DNA from: Woeseia sp.
GTDB taxonomy: Bacteria; Pseudomonadota; Gammaproteobacteria; Steroidobacterales; Woeseiaceae
Length of the DNA stretch: 64,000 nt
Direction of reading: 5' to 3'
Assembly: GCA_021773015.1 (NCBI GenBank)
Contig: JAJFKW010000001.1
Span: 1,781,305 to 1,845,304 of the forward strand
Shown here: in pieces, positions 26,016-35,848 of the stretch
How the letters are laid out: each line of letters begins with the position of its first letter
Position numbering within the stretch: position 1 is the first letter of the stretch
Program-made: the position numbers and the translations under genes
The notes under the pieces: model-generated
The model's input: the letters and a program-made list of their open reading frames with translations, nothing else
Told to the model about the DNA's origin: nothing
The model's database searches: none

Positions 26016-27348
26016 GCTTCGACGTCGAGCGTTTGAAAATTTTTCCATCGCGCATAACGAAAGCAACCTGCAAAAGCGACGCTATATTTTCGATGGGATC
26101 GCCGGAAACCGCGATGATGTCCGCCTTTTTTCCTACCGCGATCGATCCAATCTCGCCGTCCCGCCCGAGCATGCGTGCCGCATTGACAGTTGCGGTAGCG
26201 ATCGCATCTTGCGGCGACATACCGCGGCGGACAAATTCAAGCAAGTCTCCTGCGTTGTCGCCCCAGCGGTAGACACCTGCGTCTGAGGCATACGCCAGGT
26301 TATTGATGCCGCTCTCATATGCGGCAATCATCGCAAATTGTCGCTGTCGAATTGCCTGGAAGCGCAGCAAAATCGATGTCGGCAACCATCCCCATAGCCC
26401 GTCGTGAAGCGTTTCATGCGAGTCGCCAACTGCCTGTATTACACCGAAAATATGCGACTGCAAAAACGTCGTATTCGTAAACTCATCAAACGTGTTCTGA
26501 TCGTAGAGATGTGCCGAATCGATAATATCGGCACCTGCCTCGATTGCGGCTGAAATTCCGGCAGCATGGTGGCCATCTGCAATTACTTTGCGACCAAGCG
26601 CATGAGCGGTTTCAACGATAGCGGTCATTTCTTGTACTGTCATTGACTGCGCAATTGGCGCGACCGCGAGCAAACTTCCGGTATTAAAGAAGACGATGAT
26701 GTCTGAGCCGCGCTTAACCTGGTGCCGAACCGCGCGCCGACAATCACTCGCACCGTCGCAAACGGAACGGTAATCTATAGCTTGCGAAACATCCGAACGG
26801 TAGTGGCTCGCACGCTCCAGGCCCGAGGCCGCGACGGGTGTTCCTGCCGCTATGACTCGCGAGCCATCGAGTGTTCCTGCCGCAACAGCATCCCGCACTG
26901 CAAAAATAGCATTTTCATGTCCGCTAATCCCAACGGCACCGAGGTCGACTACGGTGGTAAATCCAGCGCGCAGCGCCACTCTCGCATGCTCCGCTGCGAC
27001 TAGAGTTAGATCGCCTTCAGTGAGCGCGACACCACCCGCATCGACGTGAGAGTCCGGCGAATCCGCAAGATGTACATGACCGTCGATCAAGCCTGGAAGC
27101 ACATACGCCTCAGATAGATCAACAATGTCGACGACAGCGTAATATTCAGCTAAGTCCGATGCTTGTAAGAAGCCTGCATGAATCTCGGCGATTCTGTCGT
27201 CAACAACAACGATAGTTCGCTGCTGCACAAACTGATTTGATGGCGTCAAAAGATGCCCTGCATGAATGGCGGTCGCATTGTCCGCAAGAGCCGACACCTG
27301 ACCGGCATTCAAGAGCAATAACGACAATGTTGCTTGCCAGCGCCTCAT
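25975..27348 (-). CDS. Exported amidohydrolase with degenerate metal site (Xaa-Pro dipeptidase-like paralogue)
   Basis: A 457-residue amidohydrolase-superfamily protein with a signal peptide. It aligns without gaps over the core with the paralogue at 31541-32908, but three metal ligands are changed. HxH is kept (H91, H93) and the last Asp is kept (D356 in ASDAG), while the carbamylated Lys is V219 (K231 in the paralogue), the third His is D258 (H272), and the fourth His is S278 (H292). It may bind one metal, have a new activity, or be inactive. The start abuts the stop of the FAD enzyme before it (TAAATG), so the two are co-translated. Fold is sure; function is open. Confidence 0.85.
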   Translation of the reverse strand: MRRWQATLSLLLLNAGQVSALADNATAIHAGHLLTPSNQFVQQRTIVVVDDRIAEIHAGFLQASDLAEYYAVVDIVDLSEAYVLPGLIDGHVHLADSPDSHVDAGGVALTEGDLTLVAAEHARVALRAGFTTVVDLGAVGISGHENAIFAVRDAVAAGTLDGSRVIAAGTPVAASGLERASHYRSDVSQAIDYRSVCDGASDCRRAVRHQVKRGSDIIVFFNTGSLLAVAPIAQSMTVQEMTAIVETAHALGRKVIADGHHAAGISAAIEAGADIIDSAHLYDQNTFDEFTNTTFLQSHIFGVIQAVGDSHETLHDGLWGWLPTSILLRFQAIRQRQFAMIAAYESGINNLAYASDAGVYRWGDNAGDLLEFVRRGMSPQDAIATATVNAARMLGRDGEIGSIAVGKKADIIAVSGDPIENIASLLQVAFVMRDGKIFKRSTSKLRTATMAAKEYLP

Positions 27349-28752
27349 TTACTTCTCGCTCCCGACGCAATTCAAGACCTTTCCGGGATTGAGAATACCG
27401 GCCGGGTCAATTGCACACTTTACGGACTTCATCAACGCAACCGCGTTGTCGCCGAGCTCCTCGTTCAGATATTTCACCTTACCTATGCCAATGCCGTGCT
27501 CACCCGTGCAGGTGCCGCCCATGCGTATTGCCCGAGACACGAGCCGCTCGCTGATTTCAGTAACTTGCCGTTTCTCTTCCGAGGAATCTTCATCGATCAG
27601 AAATACGTAGTGAAAATTTCCGTCGCCGATATGGCCCAAGCAAAACGTTGTCAGCTCGGAGTTTGTTTCGACGTCTTCGCGTGTTTCGCGGATGCAAGCT
27701 GCCAACGAAGATATAGGTACGCAGACGTCTGTAGCGTAGACCTTGGCATTCGGCCTAATCGCCATCGTTGCGTAAGCTGCAGAATGTCGAGCATCCCACA
27801 TTTCGCGACGCTCTTCTTCAAATGATGTCCACTCGAAATCTGAGCCACCATAATCGCTGCATATTTCGCCGAAACGATTTGCTTGTTCTGCAACAGAAGC
27901 TTCACTGCCATGAAACTCCAGAAAAAGTGCTACTTTTTCCGGATAGTCCGTCTTGGAATACTCGTTGATCGCTCGCATTTGCATCGCATCGAGCAACTCT
28001 ACGCGGGCAACAGGTATGCCGGATTGAATTGAGGCGATTGCGGTGTCGACTGCGCCATCCACATCGTCGAAATAAACACGTGCCGCAGATACCGCTTCCG
28101 GTCTTCCTTGCAACTTTAGCGTCAGCTCGACAATAATTCCCAATGTACCTTCGGAACCGATAAAGAGCCGGGTAAGGTCATAGCCCGCCGCAGATTTGCG
28201 CGACCGACCGCCTGTCGTGACCAAACTTCCATCTGCCAACACGACGACAAGTGACAAAACATTCTCGCGCATCGTTCCGTAGCGGACTGAGTTGGTGCCT
28301 GAGGCACGTGTTGCCGCCATGCCGCCGAGTGATGCGTTTGCCCCTGGATCGACGGAAAAAAACAATCCGGTGTCGCGCAGGTGTTCATTGAGCTGTTCGC
28401 GTGTAACGCCTGCCTGAATTCTGCAGTCCATATCCTCAGCGTGAACTTCGAGAATATCGTTCAATCCAGACACATCGATAGTAATTCCACCCGCCTGAGC
28501 AACGACACCGCCTTCCACGCCAGTACCTGTGCCAAACGGCGTTACCGGAATCCGATACTTGTTACAGATCGCCAACGCGCCGCAAACATCGGTAGTTGAT
28601 TGGGCAAGCACAACAGCGTCAGGTAGCTTTGCTTCGTGCCAAGACTCGTCGCGTGAGTGGTGCTCTCTTATCGATTTATGTGTACTCAGCCGCGAGCCCA
28701 ATATCTCTTCGAGCTCGCGAATCGCAGCCGCGAGTTCTCGCTCATTGATCAC
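27349..28752 (-). CDS. FAD-linked oxidase, D-lactate dehydrogenase (cytochrome)/GlcD type
   Basis: A 467-residue enzyme with an FAD_binding_4 (PCMH) domain at about 40-220 (PVTPFGTGTGVEGG, DPGANASLGGM, GSEGTLGI) and an FAD-oxidase C domain at about 225-460 (CLGHIGDGNFHY metal/substrate site, GTCTGEHGIG, DPAGILNPGK). Such enzymes oxidise D-lactate, glycolate, 2-hydroxyglutarate or other 2-hydroxy acids and pass electrons to cytochromes or quinone. The start is GTG. It is divergent from the Nramp-like gene and translationally joined to the degenerate amidohydrolase. The exact 2-hydroxy acid is not determined. Confidence 0.9.
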   Translation of the reverse strand: MINERELAAAIRELEEILGSRLSTHKSIREHHSRDESWHEAKLPDAVVLAQSTTDVCGALAICNKYRIPVTPFGTGTGVEGGVVAQAGGITIDVSGLNDILEVHAEDMDCRIQAGVTREQLNEHLRDTGLFFSVDPGANASLGGMAATRASGTNSVRYGTMRENVLSLVVVLADGSLVTTGGRSRKSAAGYDLTRLFIGSEGTLGIIVELTLKLQGRPEAVSAARVYFDDVDGAVDTAIASIQSGIPVARVELLDAMQMRAINEYSKTDYPEKVALFLEFHGSEASVAEQANRFGEICSDYGGSDFEWTSFEEERREMWDARHSAAYATMAIRPNAKVYATDVCVPISSLAACIRETREDVETNSELTTFCLGHIGDGNFHYVFLIDEDSSEEKRQVTEISERLVSRAIRMGGTCTGEHGIGIGKVKYLNEELGDNAVALMKSVKCAIDPAGILNPGKVLNCVGSEK

Positions 28753-28835
28753 CGGTAACTCGCGCTACAGTAGATGCCGTTTGATCCCTCTGATACCGTG
28801 GCATCTGTTCGCAACGCACCAGGAGAATTACGACT

Positions 28836-30110
28836 TTGAGCAGCAATACGACAAGTCGCTGGGGAAACCTCGGCCCGGGAATTTTGTTTGCGGCTATCGC
28901 AGTCGGTGCCTCCCACCTTGTGCAATCGACGCGCGCCGGCGCGACCTACGGGCTGGCGCTCATTTTTCTCATCCTGATTACTTACGTTGCGAAGTACCCG
29001 GCATTTCGTTTTGGCGCTCAATATGCCAGTGCAACCGGCCAATCTCTGTTGCATGGCTATCTGCATCAGGGACGATGGGCCATTGCGATCTACGTTATTA
29101 TCGCACTTGGCACCATGTTTGCGGCGCTGCCGGCAGTTACCCTCGTAACCGCAGGACTCGCTCAGGCGGCATTCGGTCTGCAGACCGATGTACTGGCGAC
29201 GTCTGCAATTATCCTCATCGTTTCCGCCGTGCTGCTGACGGTTGGCGGTTATCGTTTGCTTGATCGGCTCGTCAAATATTTGATGGCCGTTCTGGTGTTG
29301 GCCACGATCGTCGCGACTATTTTGGTCATTCCTGAGATTGACTGGTCCACTGCAAGTCTCATGCCCTCCGGCAACATAGAGGCCGCGGATATTTTTTTCA
29401 TGGTCGCGCTGCTTGGGCTGATGCCATCTTCGGTCGACATCTCGATATGGCACTCGCTTTGGTCCGTCGCAAAATCGCGCGAAACCGGCGGACCTCCCAG
29501 CATGCAGCGCGCCCTGGAAGATTTTCATATTGGGTACATCGGCGCATTTTTACTTGCGCTTTGTTTCGTCATGCTCGGCGCCGGTGTTATGCATGGGACT
29601 GCTACCGAGTTTAAGTCTGACGCGGCAGGATTTGCCGGGCAACTCATTGACTTGTACGTACAGTCTCTGGGGGCTTGGAGCGGACCCATGATCGGCGCCA
29701 TAGCCGTCGCTGTAATGTTCTCGACGGTATTGACCGGGCTTGACGGATACCCGCGCGCAGCAGTAAGTCTGGTAAAGATTTTTGCAGGAAAAGACGACGA
29801 CGTCGATGAACAAGAATCAGCGAAATTTGACAAAGCCGTATATGCCACGGCCGTTGTCGTTCTTGTTCTAGGCTCTTTAATCATATTGTATTTGTTTGTT
29901 ACCTCTTTGAAGATAGTAGTCGATGTTGCATCGACCATTATTTTTCTCTTCGCACCCATTATTGCGTGGCTGAACCATCGCGTAATGACCTCTAAGTACA
30001 TCCCCGCAAACGCTCAGCCGAGTCGTGGTTTGCGCTGGCTTAGCTTGGTGGGCATCCTTTGGTTAAGCGCATTTTCTGGTTACTTTCTATTCTTACGATT
30101 CATTTCCTAG
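28836..30110 (+). CDS. Divergent Nramp-superfamily transporter
   Basis: A 424-residue inner-membrane protein with about 11 membrane segments and the LeuT-like Nramp plan. In TM1 the metal-binding DPGN of true Mn/Fe Nramps is not present; the segment reads GPGILFAAIAVGASHLVQS, with STRAGA next. In TM6 the MPH motif is replaced by LMPSSVD. It belongs to a branch whose substrate I cannot name: other divalent cations or organic solutes are possible. The start is TTG with AGGAGA nine bases upstream. It is divergent from the D-lactate-dehydrogenase-like gene with 83 bases between them, and convergent with an amidohydrolase. Confidence 0.82.
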   Translation: MSSNTTSRWGNLGPGILFAAIAVGASHLVQSTRAGATYGLALIFLILITYVAKYPAFRFGAQYASATGQSLLHGYLHQGRWAIAIYVIIALGTMFAALPAVTLVTAGLAQAAFGLQTDVLATSAIILIVSAVLLTVGGYRLLDRLVKYLMAVLVLATIVATILVIPEIDWSTASLMPSGNIEAADIFFMVALLGLMPSSVDISIWHSLWSVAKSRETGGPPSMQRALEDFHIGYIGAFLLALCFVMLGAGVMHGTATEFKSDAAGFAGQLIDLYVQSLGAWSGPMIGAIAVAVMFSTVLTGLDGYPRAAVSLVKIFAGKDDDVDEQESAKFDKAVYATAVVVLVLGSLIILYLFVTSLKIVVDVASTIIFLFAPIIAWLNHRVMTSKYIPANAQPSRGLRWLSLVGILWLSAFSGYFLFLRFIS

Positions 30111-30132
30111 TACAGGACTATCCCGGCCTCGC

Positions 30133-31491
30133 CTAATTGTTGATCGGCAGTTCCAGTCTTGACCGGTCAACAATCTGACCGCCCTTGATGACTTGCAGTA
30201 TTTTTTTCGCATTGCTGATATTTTTTGTGGGGTCTGCCGACAAAAGAACAAGATCTGCCATTTTCCCTTCCTCAATTGACCCTAACTGTCGCTCCTTACC
30301 AAGAAATATGGCACCGTTCAGGGTTGCTATTCGAACAATATCAGCAGCCGGAATGCCGGCGTCTGCTAATAATTCCAATTCGCGATGTAGCGCGGGCCCG
30401 GTTGTCTGATCGGTTCCCGCAACCAGAATCCCGCCGGCCTCATTTATCTTTCGAACATTTTCCTGAGCGATGGTGGTCATGACTTTCATCCAGGCTGTCC
30501 ATTTGCGCGCCTGGTATTCTTTTCTACGTTCGGTCTTCAGCACCTCTATTTCTTCGGCGGTCAATGTCGCTTGATATAGCGGATCGTCGAGGTACTCCGG
30601 ATGTTCCGCGAGACGGCTGTAGTTATCGCCAATGGTCAACGTCGTCACCATTGGTATTTTCTTTACGCTCATTAGTCTCGCAAAGTCATCTGTAATCGGC
30701 CCTTGGATAATGGGATGTGCGAGGGTATCGATACCTGCGAATATCGCCTGTCGCGCTCTATACTCGCTCGATGTATGTACTGTCGTTCGAATGCCGCGAT
30801 CATTGTAGTATTCGATTATTTTCTGCATGAGATCGACGGGCAGCTTCGGAATCATGGGGCGAGAACCCCACCCGCGTTCCTCGAACGTCAGTTTCAGCAA
30901 ATCAGGTTTTCTTGCTATATGCGCGTCGAGCGCCGGGATAGCCTCCGGCCAGCTGTCGACCAATGTTCCCCATTCGTTACTGCCATGGCTGCCTGGATAA
31001 GTAACGATAGCCCCAGTGGCAAAAATTCTAGGGCTTACAATTTTTCCGGCGCGTTCTTCGGCGCGCAGAGTCAATATATAGTCTGGCACGTTGCCAGCAT
31101 CGTAGATCGTTGTTACGCCAGAATACAAATAGCTGTGTAAACCACGCACCGCCCTTGCACGGCTATTCTTATTTTTAACCAACCCTTCCGGTGTCACTTC
31201 CACCGCACCTTGTAAGTGAATGTGCAGATCCATTAGCCCTGGCATGAGGAATTTGCCCGCACCATCAATTCTAGTCACGGCCCCATCAACCTCTATCGCG
31301 CTACGAGAAATTGTGGTTATTGTTTCTCCCTCGATAAGCACCGAAGCACCGTCGAGTGGCTGCCTACCGGTGCCATCGACCAGCGTAGCGCCCTCAATTA
31401 GTATCGATTCTGCCTGTAGAGATCCTGCACCCAGGAAAAAAAATGCGGCAATACTCAAACGGCGCCATTTCACAATGGATAAGTTTTTCAT
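30133..31491 (-). CDS. Exported amidohydrolase family protein (intact binuclear metal site)
   Basis: A 452-residue amidohydrolase with a signal peptide (cleavage near SLQA). The metal ligands are all visible: HxH in LMDLHIHLQG, a Lys in DLLKLTF, His in TTVHTSS, His in TLAHPII and Asp in AGTDQTT. The C-terminal SIEEGKMADLVLL strand is typical of imidazolonepropionase/Xaa-Pro-dipeptidase-like members. I chose the ATG at 31491 because residues before it look non-signal and a GAGG lies upstream. It follows the next amidohydrolase by 49 bases. It probably hydrolyses a peptide or cyclic amide in the periplasm; the substrate is unknown. Confidence 0.85.
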   Translation of the reverse strand: MKNLSIVKWRRLSIAAFFFLGAGSLQAESILIEGATLVDGTGRQPLDGASVLIEGETITTISRSAIEVDGAVTRIDGAGKFLMPGLMDLHIHLQGAVEVTPEGLVKNKNSRARAVRGLHSYLYSGVTTIYDAGNVPDYILTLRAEERAGKIVSPRIFATGAIVTYPGSHGSNEWGTLVDSWPEAIPALDAHIARKPDLLKLTFEERGWGSRPMIPKLPVDLMQKIIEYYNDRGIRTTVHTSSEYRARQAIFAGIDTLAHPIIQGPITDDFARLMSVKKIPMVTTLTIGDNYSRLAEHPEYLDDPLYQATLTAEEIEVLKTERRKEYQARKWTAWMKVMTTIAQENVRKINEAGGILVAGTDQTTGPALHRELELLADAGIPAADIVRIATLNGAIFLGKERQLGSIEEGKMADLVLLSADPTKNISNAKKILQVIKGGQIVDRSRLELPINN

Positions 31492-31540
31492 CTCTGGAGG
31501 CCTCTTCAACTCTCTTGTGTGCATTCAGTCGCGTGTGCAT

Positions 31541-32908
31541 TCATTCATGTTTGAAAATCACACCGTCACGCATAATAAAATTCAGCCGCAGAACTGCGGA
31601 AATATCGTCGAGCGGACTTTTCGCCATAGCCACCATATCGGCGGCCTTACCGACCTCCAATGAGCCGATTTTCTCCGCGTAACCAGCAGCGATTGCAGCG
31701 TTTATCGTGCCGGCCATTAATGACTCCATTTCGGTCATACCGGCATTTACGTATTCGACAAACTCGTTCGCATTTTCACCGTGCGGCGAAACGCCTGAGT
31801 CGGTGCCTAGGGCTATTTTCACACCCATACTGTGCGCCAATCTCGTCATGATCTTGGGTTGACTCTGGAGGCGCAATAACTTCGCCATAATTGGTGGCGG
31901 CATGTCTTTGAACGGGCCCTTTTTCATTTTCTCTGGGGTATCCCCGACTGCCGTAATCGGATACACGGTGGGTATGATCCATGCGTCCGATTTGAGAAAT
32001 AGCTTCATGGTGTCTTTGTCTGCCCACATAGAATGCTCGATTGAATCGAAGCCCGCTCGAAGCGCCGCTTCAATTCCAGCGGCTTCGTGCGCGTGAGCCG
32101 TTACTTTGCGTCCTAGCGCGTGTGCTGTGTCGGCTATCGCACGCAACTCCTCATCCGTAAACTGCTGCCCGGTTCCGGTTGCCGTTTCACTCAATACGCC
32201 GCCGGTCGCGGTAACTTTGATAACGTCGGCACCGCGTTTGACCTGACGCCGTACCGCAGCGCGACAATCGTCAGCACCGTCGCAAACACCGGTAGACGCG
32301 AGGACATCGAGAACTTCCTGACGGTAGCCGTGGATGTCACCGTGTCCGCCAGTTGGCGTGATCGCCTGACCAGCCGCAATGATCTTCGGGCCGGCGACCC
32401 TGCCCGCTTTAACTGCATCTCTAAGCGCAAAAATTGCCGTACCGCGCGACCCTAGGTCTCGTACCGTAGTGAAACCCGCGAGCAGCGTACGCCGCGCGTA
32501 CATCTGAGCAACGTAAGCGGTGTCCGCGTCCGTCATCGTCACCGCGTCCACTTTACGGTTCGCCCCCGCTTGTCCTGTCAAATGCACGTGCAGATCGATG
32601 AATCCCGGCATCACAAACTCTTTGGAGAGGTCGAGCACCGTCACGCCGTCAGCGTCAGAAATAGCATCCGCCGCAACAAAGCCTTCATGGATAGCGGTGA
32701 CCTGACCACCCTTAACGATGATGCTTTGCGACGTCTTGGCATGCTCGCCTGGAACTGCCAAAAGCGACCCGGCATGTATTATCGTCGTGCCTTTTGGCGA
32801 TGCATACTCTGGCGTTTTGAAATAGTCTGCCGCAACTGCAACAGTCGCTGCGAAAGTACAATTCCACAGTAAAAATACGGCAAGTACGCGAAAATTGCAG
32901 AACTTCAT
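31541..32908 (-). CDS. Exported Xaa-Pro dipeptidase-like amidohydrolase
   Basis: A 455-residue amidohydrolase with a signal peptide (to about AVAA). All ligands of the binuclear site are present: H107 and H109 in DLHVHL, K231 in ADVIKV, H272 in TAHAHEAAG, H292 in SIEHS and D370 in GTDSG. This pattern is that of the prolidase-like amidohydrolases that cleave dipeptides with C-terminal Pro, Arg or Lys. A perfect AAGGAGG precedes the ATG. It lies downstream of a TonB receptor, from which it is separated by a terminator, and upstream of a second amidohydrolase. It is the intact counterpart of the degenerate paralogue at 25975-27348. Confidence 0.9.
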   Translation of the reverse strand: MKFCNFRVLAVFLLWNCTFAATVAVAADYFKTPEYASPKGTTIIHAGSLLAVPGEHAKTSQSIIVKGGQVTAIHEGFVAADAISDADGVTVLDLSKEFVMPGFIDLHVHLTGQAGANRKVDAVTMTDADTAYVAQMYARRTLLAGFTTVRDLGSRGTAIFALRDAVKAGRVAGPKIIAAGQAITPTGGHGDIHGYRQEVLDVLASTGVCDGADDCRAAVRRQVKRGADVIKVTATGGVLSETATGTGQQFTDEELRAIADTAHALGRKVTAHAHEAAGIEAALRAGFDSIEHSMWADKDTMKLFLKSDAWIIPTVYPITAVGDTPEKMKKGPFKDMPPPIMAKLLRLQSQPKIMTRLAHSMGVKIALGTDSGVSPHGENANEFVEYVNAGMTEMESLMAGTINAAIAAGYAEKIGSLEVGKAADMVAMAKSPLDDISAVLRLNFIMRDGVIFKHE

Positions 32909-33034
32909 ATGAAGCCTCCTTGCTGCGCGCTAGCGGTCCGATTTGCAGTCTGAAGTCGGTGTAGCGTTCGCCTAATCGACTGCCGGATTCTTCTGAGGCA
33001 TACGTGCAACAGGTTGTGAGCTTGACAAGAAAGT

Positions 33035-33065
33035 GAGGCAATCACCGCGTTGCGATGATTGCCTC
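33035..33065 (-). terminator. Stem-loop terminator after the TonB receptor
   Basis: A perfect 10-base stem, GAGGCAATCA and TGATTGCCTC, with an 11-base loop lies 50 bases past the receptor stop. On the minus strand it is followed by ACTTTCTTG, a poor T-tract, so termination may be partial. Confidence 0.6.
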
Positions 33066-33115
33066 TATCGATTCAAATTACGGACAGCATCTCTGCTACT
33101 CCAGGATACACAGCC

Positions 33116-35617
33116 TTAGTTTCGACCAAATCCCTTAGTCAACTGAACACCAACGGTTTGTGGCCGGTTGGTAACTTTGCTGGTTGGCTCGCCGCCCGAT
33201 CCGCCGCCAATAAATACATCACCTGCTTCGTCAAACAAGTTCTCGGCGAATATTGTGATATCGAGATCAAGATCGTCATTCCTAAAGTTAGCTCTTGCGT
33301 TGAAAATGGAATACGAATCCTGGAAACGACGAGACGGGTCGGTTGCGCTCAATGTTGTGAACGAGTCATCGGTGAAGCTGCCTTCTAGTCGCACCGAACC
33401 GCCCCAATCCTGCACCGGCATGTCAAAGTTGTACTGCGCAGTAAACGATGCGGTCATTTCCGGTATACGGGGAATTTCATCGCCACGAATTCCGTTTGCC
33501 ACGAACGTCGTGGTCACCTGATCTTCAGTCAACTCCTTTTTCGAAAGATAAGTAAGTTGACCCGTAAATCTAAATGACTCGCCCAGCAATGCGTTTACGT
33601 CGACTTCGAAGCCCTGGATTTCTGCCGAACCGGCATTGCCAATAAAGCTGAATGCACCCGTAACATCGTCGCCGGAAACCTGCAGGTTATCCCACTCCAT
33701 TAGAAACGCAGACGCATTAAATGAAACTCGCCGATCCGCAAACTGCGTTTTGATGCCGAGCTCGTAGTTTACGAGTTCGTCAGACTGGAACGTCTCCGGT
33801 ATTTCGATTGCACCAATACCCCGGTTATTCGTTCCTCCCAAACGGAATCCATTCGACCTCACCCCATAGACGGTTGTGCTATCCGAGGCATGCCAGGCCA
33901 ATGCAACTTTCCATGGCACTTCGCTATCACTTAGATCGTTAAAGCTAGGTGGCGTTTGACCCGTGGGCGTTGTCGGGTCAGGAGGATTGGAACCGAATGC
34001 TGCAAATTGAAAGTTGGTAAATCCCTCTTCGGTTTGATCTACTTCAAACCAGCGAACGCCGACGTTCAAATCGAATGCATCGTTGATCGACCAGTTGATC
34101 TCACCAAAAATCGCCATTTCCTCAATGTCCTTGTTATCGGACCTAGCGAAAACACATGGATGACAACCTGGAACGCCAGAGCCGATTGCGTTCGGCGGCG
34201 GAAGCGTTGGCGGTGCCGCAGGCGAGAATGTTACGCCATCTGTATTGATGACCGGTACAAAGCTTTGGAACTCACTCTTGCGATCGCGGAAGAAACCGCC
34301 GGCAACCCACTGTATGGCAGAATCTTCATCCTTAGAGTTGAAACGAAATTCGAATGCATTTTGTTCCAGGCGTTGCTCCTGATCGGTCAATGCGTATAGG
34401 AGATCCGCACGAATACACTCAGGCACTTCCTGACCCGCAGTATCACAGGCGGGCAAACCCGCTTCGAGACCGTCTTGTAAAAGGAACGTAACGATCCAAG
34501 TCGAATCGAATTTAAATTCAAAGTCCCGCTCATATCGCGAAGCGGTCGCCGTCAAGTTGGCGAACGGCAGTTCGAATTCGCCGGTAAGACTAATGATCGT
34601 CTGCTCATCGGGCTTTGGCGTTAACGCGAAGTCGCCACTTTGAAACTCACCTTCTTGAAAGAAGGTGAAGCCTGCAACAGAATCCGCATTGCCCGCGTAT
34701 ACCGGATCGGTTGGACTAGGATTGTAAGCGTCGAACGGATGGTATCTGGAATCCGCGCCTGTTTGCCGGTCTTGCCACCAAAACTGGCCTTTGATGCGTG
34801 CGGTGTCACTAGCTTCCCACAACAGGTTTGCACGTAGTCCTGTAGTTTCAACCCAGTTCTGATCGTCTTGACTTAGGCAGGACAACGCCGTCCCCGCTAC
34901 TCGCGGATCTTCAGAAGGGTTCGTCGCGCGGCAACGATTGTTGTCGATGTAGCCGGCGTCTTCACCGTCGTAAACGAGAACGCGTGCAGCGAAGTTTTCA
35001 GTGAGCGGCAAATTGGCAACCGCTTGAACATTGGTATTGTTACTGCCCGACGGTTTGGTCCTTGAAAGTTCCGCGCTAGCGTAACCTTCAAACTCTCCGA
35101 GCTTCGGTTGCGTTGTAATAAAACGCACTGTTCCGCCCTGAGAATTTGCTCCAAATACGGTGCCTTGCGGACCGCGCAAGACCTCAACTCGCTCCATGTC
35201 ATACAACTTTAGGTCCGTTGTCTGGGAACCACTATCGGAGCTGGAGCTCTGGACGCCGGGGAGTGGGACCTCATCGTAATAGACTGCAACTTGTTGCTGA
35301 CCGGCTGACTGTACGCCGCGGACAACGTAACGCCTCTGGCCTGGACTGGTGTCCAAGAACGTCAAGCCCGGCACCTGGCGTGCAAAATCTTCGAAATCCA
35401 CAACCATCATTTCTTCCAGTGCCTTTTTGTCTAACGCACTGATTGCTGCGGGAATTTCTCGCAAATTTTCTGCGCCAAGTTTGCGCGATGTAACAACAAT
35501 CTCTTCGATTGAGTCATCGTCGGCGCCATCGCTCTGCGCCATAACCGAGCCAGCGGGTGACAGCACTAACGCAACTGTGACTAAACAGCCAACGACATCG
35601 ATAGTTCGATACTTCAT
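33116..35617 (-). CDS. TonB-dependent outer-membrane receptor (peptide/amide locus)
   Basis: An 833-residue receptor with a signal peptide (cleavage near SVMAQ), TonB box EEIVVTSRK, plug with VEVLRGPQGTVFGANSQGGTVR, and a barrel that ends in QLTKGFGRN. GGAGGGG precedes the ATG. Two amidohydrolases follow in the same direction, so the imported compound may be a peptide or other amide; this is inference from position only. Its promoter carries a palindrome (35694-35712) that resembles a site before the neighbouring MarR gene. There is no SusD partner. Confidence 0.9.
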   Translation of the reverse strand: MKYRTIDVVGCLVTVALVLSPAGSVMAQSDGADDDSIEEIVVTSRKLGAENLREIPAAISALDKKALEEMMVVDFEDFARQVPGLTFLDTSPGQRRYVVRGVQSAGQQQVAVYYDEVPLPGVQSSSSDSGSQTTDLKLYDMERVEVLRGPQGTVFGANSQGGTVRFITTQPKLGEFEGYASAELSRTKPSGSNNTNVQAVANLPLTENFAARVLVYDGEDAGYIDNNRCRATNPSEDPRVAGTALSCLSQDDQNWVETTGLRANLLWEASDTARIKGQFWWQDRQTGADSRYHPFDAYNPSPTDPVYAGNADSVAGFTFFQEGEFQSGDFALTPKPDEQTIISLTGEFELPFANLTATASRYERDFEFKFDSTWIVTFLLQDGLEAGLPACDTAGQEVPECIRADLLYALTDQEQRLEQNAFEFRFNSKDEDSAIQWVAGGFFRDRKSEFQSFVPVINTDGVTFSPAAPPTLPPPNAIGSGVPGCHPCVFARSDNKDIEEMAIFGEINWSINDAFDLNVGVRWFEVDQTEEGFTNFQFAAFGSNPPDPTTPTGQTPPSFNDLSDSEVPWKVALAWHASDSTTVYGVRSNGFRLGGTNNRGIGAIEIPETFQSDELVNYELGIKTQFADRRVSFNASAFLMEWDNLQVSGDDVTGAFSFIGNAGSAEIQGFEVDVNALLGESFRFTGQLTYLSKKELTEDQVTTTFVANGIRGDEIPRIPEMTASFTAQYNFDMPVQDWGGSVRLEGSFTDDSFTTLSATDPSRRFQDSYSIFNARANFRNDDLDLDITIFAENLFDEAGDVFIGGGSGGEPTSKVTNRPQTVGVQLTKGFGRN

Positions 35618-35684
35618 GGATTCCCCTCCGATTCTTACTTACCAGTGTTGCTATTTCGCAACGTATTCTTTTATACCTAAAATA

Positions 35685-35713
35685 ATAATATGCTGAATCA
35701 TATATTTATTCAA
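35685..35713 (-). promoter_or_regulatory. TonB receptor promoter with embedded palindrome
   Basis: On the minus strand TTGAAT (35713-35708), a 17-base spacer and TATTAT (35690-35685) form a good sigma-70 promoter. The inverted repeat TGAATCATATATTTATTCA (35694-35712) covers the -35 and most of the spacer, a typical place for a repressor such as MarR. Confidence 0.6.
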
Positions 35714-35848
35714 CTAATCGTGCCAGCAAAATGGCCACCGATTCGGTGACACCTGCATTCAATTTAGTTTGATGAAAAAGAGTGATAGACACGCCAATGC
35801 GTGCGCAGAATCGTCTTACGATGTTGTCTTGATGCTGAGCTATTCCCA

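Noticed and set aside
28529-29528. Long open frames of 244 (plus) and 259 (minus) codons
   Set aside because: Both overlap the start of the FAD enzyme and the Nramp-like gene in other frames, and their sequences have odd composition without domains.
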